From Embleya scabrispora DSM 41855 (GTDB taxonomy: Bacteria; Actinomycetota; Actinomycetes; Streptomycetales; Streptomycetaceae): a stretch of DNA of 64,000 nt. A program made the position numbers and the translations under genes. Location of the stretch: the NCBI RefSeq assembly GCF_000372745.1, contig NZ_KB889677.1, forward strand, positions 39,688-103,687. The letters are read 5' to 3'. Positions 60,910-64,000 of the stretch are shown here, one piece after another. A model generated the notes under the pieces. The model did no database searches. It worked only from the letters and a program-made list of their open reading frames with translations, and was not told the origin of the DNA. Within the stretch, counting starts at the first letter, position 1; every line of letters starts with the position of its first letter.

Positions 60910-62346
60910 TCAGACCGCGTGCTCCGTACGGTCGCCGGACCAGTCGGTGTGGAAGGGGCCCTCGCGGTCCACCCGGCGGTAGGTGTGCGCGCCGAAGAAG
61001 TCGCGCTGTCCCTGGATCAGCGCGGCGGGCAGCCGCGGTGAGCGCAGGCCGTCGTAGTAGGACAGCGCGGCGGCGAAGCCCGGGGTGGGGACGCCCAGTT
61101 CCGCGGCGGTGGCCACCACCCGGCGCCAGGCGTCCTGGGCGCCGGCGATCGCGTTGCGGAAGTAGTCGGCGGTCAGCAACGAGTCGGGCTTCTGCTCGGC
61201 CTCGTACGCCTCGCGGATGCGATCGAGGAAGCGGGCTCGGATGATGCAGCCGCCACGCCAGATCTCGGCGACCGTACCGGGATCGATCGACCAGTCGTAT
61301 TCGGCACTGCCTGCCTGAATCTGGTGGATGCCCTGCGCGTACGCCACGATCTTCGACGCGTACAGCGCCTGCTCGACGTCGTCGGCGAAGCGGTCCGCGT
61401 CGTCCCCGTCGAGCGTGCCGCGGGTCGGTCCGGGCAGCCCCTGTGCCGCCGCGCGCAACTCGGCGTGGCCGGACAAGGACCGCGCGAACACCGCCTCGGC
61501 GATGCCGCTGACCGGAACCCCCAGGTCGAGGGCGGTCTGGACGGTCCAGCGGCCGGTGCCCTTCTGCTCGGCGCGGTCCTGGACCACATCGACGAACGCC
61601 TTGCCGCCGGCCGCGTCGGTGTGCGCGAGCACCTCGGCGGTGATCTCGATCAGGTAGGACTCCAACCGGCCCAGGTTCCAGGTCTTGAACACCTCGGCGA
61701 TCTGTACCGGTTGCATGCCCAGTGCACGGTTGAGCAGGTCGTACGCCTCGGCGATCAGCTGCATGTCGGCGTACTCGATGCCGTTGTGCACCATCTTGAC
61801 GAAGTGACCGGCGCCGTCCGGACCCATGTGCGCGCAACACGGCACGCCGTCGACCTTGGCGGCGATGTCCTCCAGGATCGGGCCGAGCGCGGCGTACGAC
61901 TCGGGGGAGCCGCCGGGCATGATGCTCGGGCCGAGCAGGGCGCCCTCCTCGCCGCCGGAGATCCCGGTACCGACGAAGTGGATGCCGCGCTCGCGCAGTG
62001 CGACCTCGCGGCGGCGGGTGTCGGCGAAGTGCGCGTTGCCGCCGTCGACGATCATGTCGCCGGGTTCGAGGAGCGCGGCGAACTCGTCGATCACCGCGTC
62101 GGTGGGCGCACCGGCCTTGACCATGATCACCAGGCGCCGGGGCGGCTCCAGCAGGGCGACGAACTCCTCGGCCGTGTCGGCGGGTAGGAAGGTACCCTCG
62201 CCACCGAATTCCTCGACCAGGGCGCGGGTCTTGGCCGAGGTCCGGTTGTGCACGGCGACGGTGTGCCCGTGCCGCGCGAAGTTGCGGGCCAGGTTGCGCC
62301 CCATCACGGCCAGTCCGGTAACACCGATACGAGCTCGCTCCGCCAT
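60910..62346 (-). CDS. gnd: 6-phosphogluconate dehydrogenase, decarboxylating
   Basis: 478 residues. The N-terminal Rossmann fold (IGVTGLAVMGRNLARNFARHG in parts), the substrate site GTGISGGEEGALLGPSIMPGG in parts, and the catalytic Lys in AGHFVKMVHNGIEYADMQLI are present. Turns 6-phosphogluconate into ribulose 5-phosphate, CO2 and NADPH in the pentose phosphate pathway. Long form (about 470-480 residues), active as a dimer. ATG at 62346 with AGGAG upstream. The NNRTSAKT stretch after strand 2 suits NADP binding. Stands alone. Confidence 0.96.
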   Translation of the reverse strand: MAERARIGVTGLAVMGRNLARNFARHGHTVAVHNRTSAKTRALVEEFGGEGTFLPADTAEEFVALLEPPRRLVIMVKAGAPTDAVIDEFAALLEPGDMIVDGGNAHFADTRRREVALRERGIHFVGTGISGGEEGALLGPSIMPGGSPESYAALGPILEDIAAKVDGVPCCAHMGPDGAGHFVKMVHNGIEYADMQLIAEAYDLLNRALGMQPVQIAEVFKTWNLGRLESYLIEITAEVLAHTDAAGGKAFVDVVQDRAEQKGTGRWTVQTALDLGVPVSGIAEAVFARSLSGHAELRAAAQGLPGPTRGTLDGDDADRFADDVEQALYASKIVAYAQGIHQIQAGSAEYDWSIDPGTVAEIWRGGCIIRARFLDRIREAYEAEQKPDSLLTADYFRNAIAGAQDAWRRVVATAAELGVPTPGFAAALSYYDGLRSPRLPAALIQGQRDFFGAHTYRRVDREGPFHTDWSGDRTEHAV

Positions 62347-62558
62347 CTTCGTCAACTCCTGCTGTCTGTCCGGGCGTCCGGAGGGAGGGACCGGGACGAC
62401 CGACGAGACCGCGAACCCGATCCGTGATCGGCATGTGCGATCACTGCGACAACATCGTCCGCGCCCGGAGTTAATCCCCCACCCACAACACGCCGGCGAC
62501 TGTCGCAGACCCCGCTCATGGCCGGCAGCATCGCCGAAGGCGTCGAAAGCCGGATGTC

Positions 62559-63226
62559 GTGCTCTCCGTGGTGGCCGCCGCCTACGGGTTGTCCTCGATG
62601 GGCGACCGGATGGCGATGATCGCGTTGACCCTGCGATTACACGATCAGGGGCGGTCCGGGGCGGTCATTTCGGCGTTGGTGATCGCGAGCGTTCCGCCGA
62701 TCGTGGTGGTCGGTCCGTTGGCGGGTCCGTTGCCCGTACCGGAGATCGTGGGCGACGCGGACACGACACGAGGGTTCGCGCGCTTGGAGACGTTTCGTTC
62801 GGTCGGCAATGTCGCGGGGCCGGCTCTGGCCGGGGTGCTCGTTGCCGGGGTCGGTGATCGGGCCGTTCTGCTGGGTAACGCGGGGACGTTCGCGGTGGTG
62901 GCCGGGGTGTTCCTGCGGGCGTGGCCAACGCGCTGCAGAGTCTCGCCATCCGCAACCTCATCCACGCCCGTGTCCCACCCGAGACCCGAGGCCGCGCCTT
63001 CGCCTCCTCCAGCGCGGCCCTCAACGGCGCGAACCTGACCGGCACGGCCCTCGCCGGCCCGGCCGCGACCTCGCTCGGCGGCGCGGGCGCGCTCCAATTG
63101 GCGGGCGCGGGCACGTTGTTGGTCTCCCTGGCCGCCGCATCGGTCCTCTTTCGGCCACAGCCGGCAGAGCCGACCACGCACCCGACCCCACCGGTGAGCC
63201 AATCCACCGAGCCGACGGTCGATTGA
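62559..63226 (+). pseudogene. Decayed MFS transporter
   Basis: Two frames hold pieces of one MFS protein. The first, from GTG 62559, has helices 1-2 (VVAAAYGLSSMGDRMAMIAL) and then jumps to a mid-protein part (ETFRSVGNVAGPALAGVLVA). Near 62920 the reading shifts to another frame carrying the C-terminal third (RNLIHARVPPETRGRAFASS, then helices to about 63160). About half of a 410-residue transporter is missing and at least one frameshift is present, so it is not functional. The ends still align with MFS domains in order. Confidence 0.8.
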
Positions 63227-63236
63227 ACCCGGAGCT

Positions 63237-63971
63237 TCAGTCGAGCGCGTATTCGGCGGACAACTCGCGTCCGGCACCGAGGACGTCCATCGCGTACTCG
63301 GTCGGCACACCGTGCTGGTCCCAGTACAGATTGGTCATGGTCAGCGCAGGCGCGCCGGCCTCGACGCCCATGATCCGCGCGACCTCCTCCGAGACCGGGC
63401 GCACCGTGACGACGTCACGCCGCCGCACGGCCCGTCGCCCGGAGCGCTCCTCGACCAGCCCGAAGGTCATCGTCGGCAACGGCTCCGCGACCAACAACTC
63501 AGGCGCCATATCGGCCAGTCGGCCCGACAGCCAGGAGGTCGACAGGGCAACCACGCCGTCATCGTCACGGTACAACCGCCGCCTGCGCACCACCTCCGCG
63601 CCATCCGCCAGACCGAGCGCGTCGGTCACATGCTCGTCCCCCTCGATCAGCTCCGCCCCCAGAATCTCGACCCGCTCCCCACCCCGAAACCCACTCCCGG
63701 TGGCCCGCACCAACGCCAAGCGATCCGGCCCGGTGGTCAACCGTCGCGGCGTCGTCACGATGGTCCCGACGCCTGGAATCGATTCGGCATAGCCGTCCGC
63801 CCGAAGCACCGCAGCGACTCGGGTGGCGGTGGCGATCGAGACTCCCTCGGCCTCCACGATCTCGCGCACGGACGGTACGCGATCACCGGGCCGCAACTCG
63901 CCTCGATCGATCCGAGCGCGAATCTCAGTCGCGATCCGCCGGTACGGCGGCAATCCCTGTGGGCCGGCCAC
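63237..63971 (-). CDS. GntR-family regulator with UTRA domain (HutC subfamily)
   Basis: 244 residues. The winged helix-turn-helix (PPYRRIATEIRARIDRGELR, then VPSVREIVEAEGVSIATATR) is followed by the UTRA ligand-binding domain (VVRRRRLYRDDDGVVALSTS, later RPVSEEVARIMGVEAGAPAL). The GTG at 63971 has AAAGG at a proper distance; a GTG at 63977 would be too close. It may once have regulated the decayed transporter that ends 11 bp away. Ligand unknown. Confidence 0.92.
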   Translation of the reverse strand: MAGPQGLPPYRRIATEIRARIDRGELRPGDRVPSVREIVEAEGVSIATATRVAAVLRADGYAESIPGVGTIVTTPRRLTTGPDRLALVRATGSGFRGGERVEILGAELIEGDEHVTDALGLADGAEVVRRRRLYRDDDGVVALSTSWLSGRLADMAPELLVAEPLPTMTFGLVEERSGRRAVRRRDVVTVRPVSEEVARIMGVEAGAPALTMTNLYWDQHGVPTEYAMDVLGAGRELSAEYALD

Positions 63972-64000
63972 GGTCACACCTTTCTGTTCTAGTGCGCTTT

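Overview
The window reads as chromosomal DNA of a high-GC actinomycete, most likely a member of the Streptomycetaceae or a close relative (inference). The reasons are very high G+C with a strong third-position GC bias, many GTG and TTG starts, leaderless genes, and typical actinobacterial families: IclR, MmyB-type XRE, DUF2017, DUF3618, DUF2510/RDD, NAD-salvage pncB-pncA, and the mec-cysO-cysM / MBL / rph / rdgB neighbourhood also found in Mycobacterium tuberculosis. I see no rRNA, CRISPR array, integrase or intact insertion sequence. One tRNA (Leu, TAG) is present.

Layout. 1-5.2 kb: a partial MFS exporter, an SF2 helicase and an IclR regulator, separated by two long gene-poor gaps. 5.2-12.0 kb: a Lon-like protease without a PDZ insert, a four-gene OpuC-type osmoprotectant ABC operon, and a divergent Lrp regulator / FAD-linked oxidase pair. 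12.1-15.6 kb: a small basic ORF, an MmyB-type regulator with a perfect operator-like inverted repeat, a 185-bp element with terminal inverted repeats, a stand-alone alanyl-tRNA-synthetase catalytic domain and a zinc-ribbon protein. 15.7-22.8 kb: an SDR, NAD salvage (pncB-pncA) under a palindromic operator, an M6 protease, and two RDD membrane proteins. 22.9-32.9 kb: a conserved block with clpS, DUF2017, an amino acid permease, mec, a cysteine leader peptide, cysO, cysM, an inserted TetR/oxidoreductase pair, a gutted murI remnant, an MBL phosphodiesterase homologue, rph, a lipoprotein and rdgB.

33.0-37.6 kb: an ABC-2 exporter and a two-component system. 37.6-46.6 kb: a PucR-type regulator followed by an NfeD-like OB-fold protein, a flotillin and a 1599-residue AAA ATPase. 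Near-identical palindromes sit at the same distance upstream of the regulator and of the first membrane gene, so this looks like a self-contained, little-described membrane module. 46.6-52.2 kb: GNAT, a molybdopterin oxidoreductase, an LLM flavoenzyme, a ricin-domain protein, a GroES-like protein and DUF3618. 52.3-55.6 kb: a translationally coupled cbiMNQO-type metal importer preceded by a good Nur (nickel) box, then a Bcp peroxiredoxin. 55.9-59.9 kb: an amidohydrolase and NCS1 permease under a TetR repressor with three operator copies. 60.0-64.0 kb: tRNA-Leu, a deaminase-like protein, gnd, an MFS pseudogene and a GntR regulator.

Themes. Many genes carry a TAnnnT -10 box 5-7 bp before ATG, the signature of leaderless transcripts. 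Several regulators sit beside clear operator-like palindromes. A family of 23-bp GC-rich repeats lies between four separate convergent gene pairs and probably serves as bidirectional terminators. Gene erosion is visible at murI and at one MFS transporter. All coordinates and start choices were made by reading the sequence; family names rest on motif recognition, not database searches.
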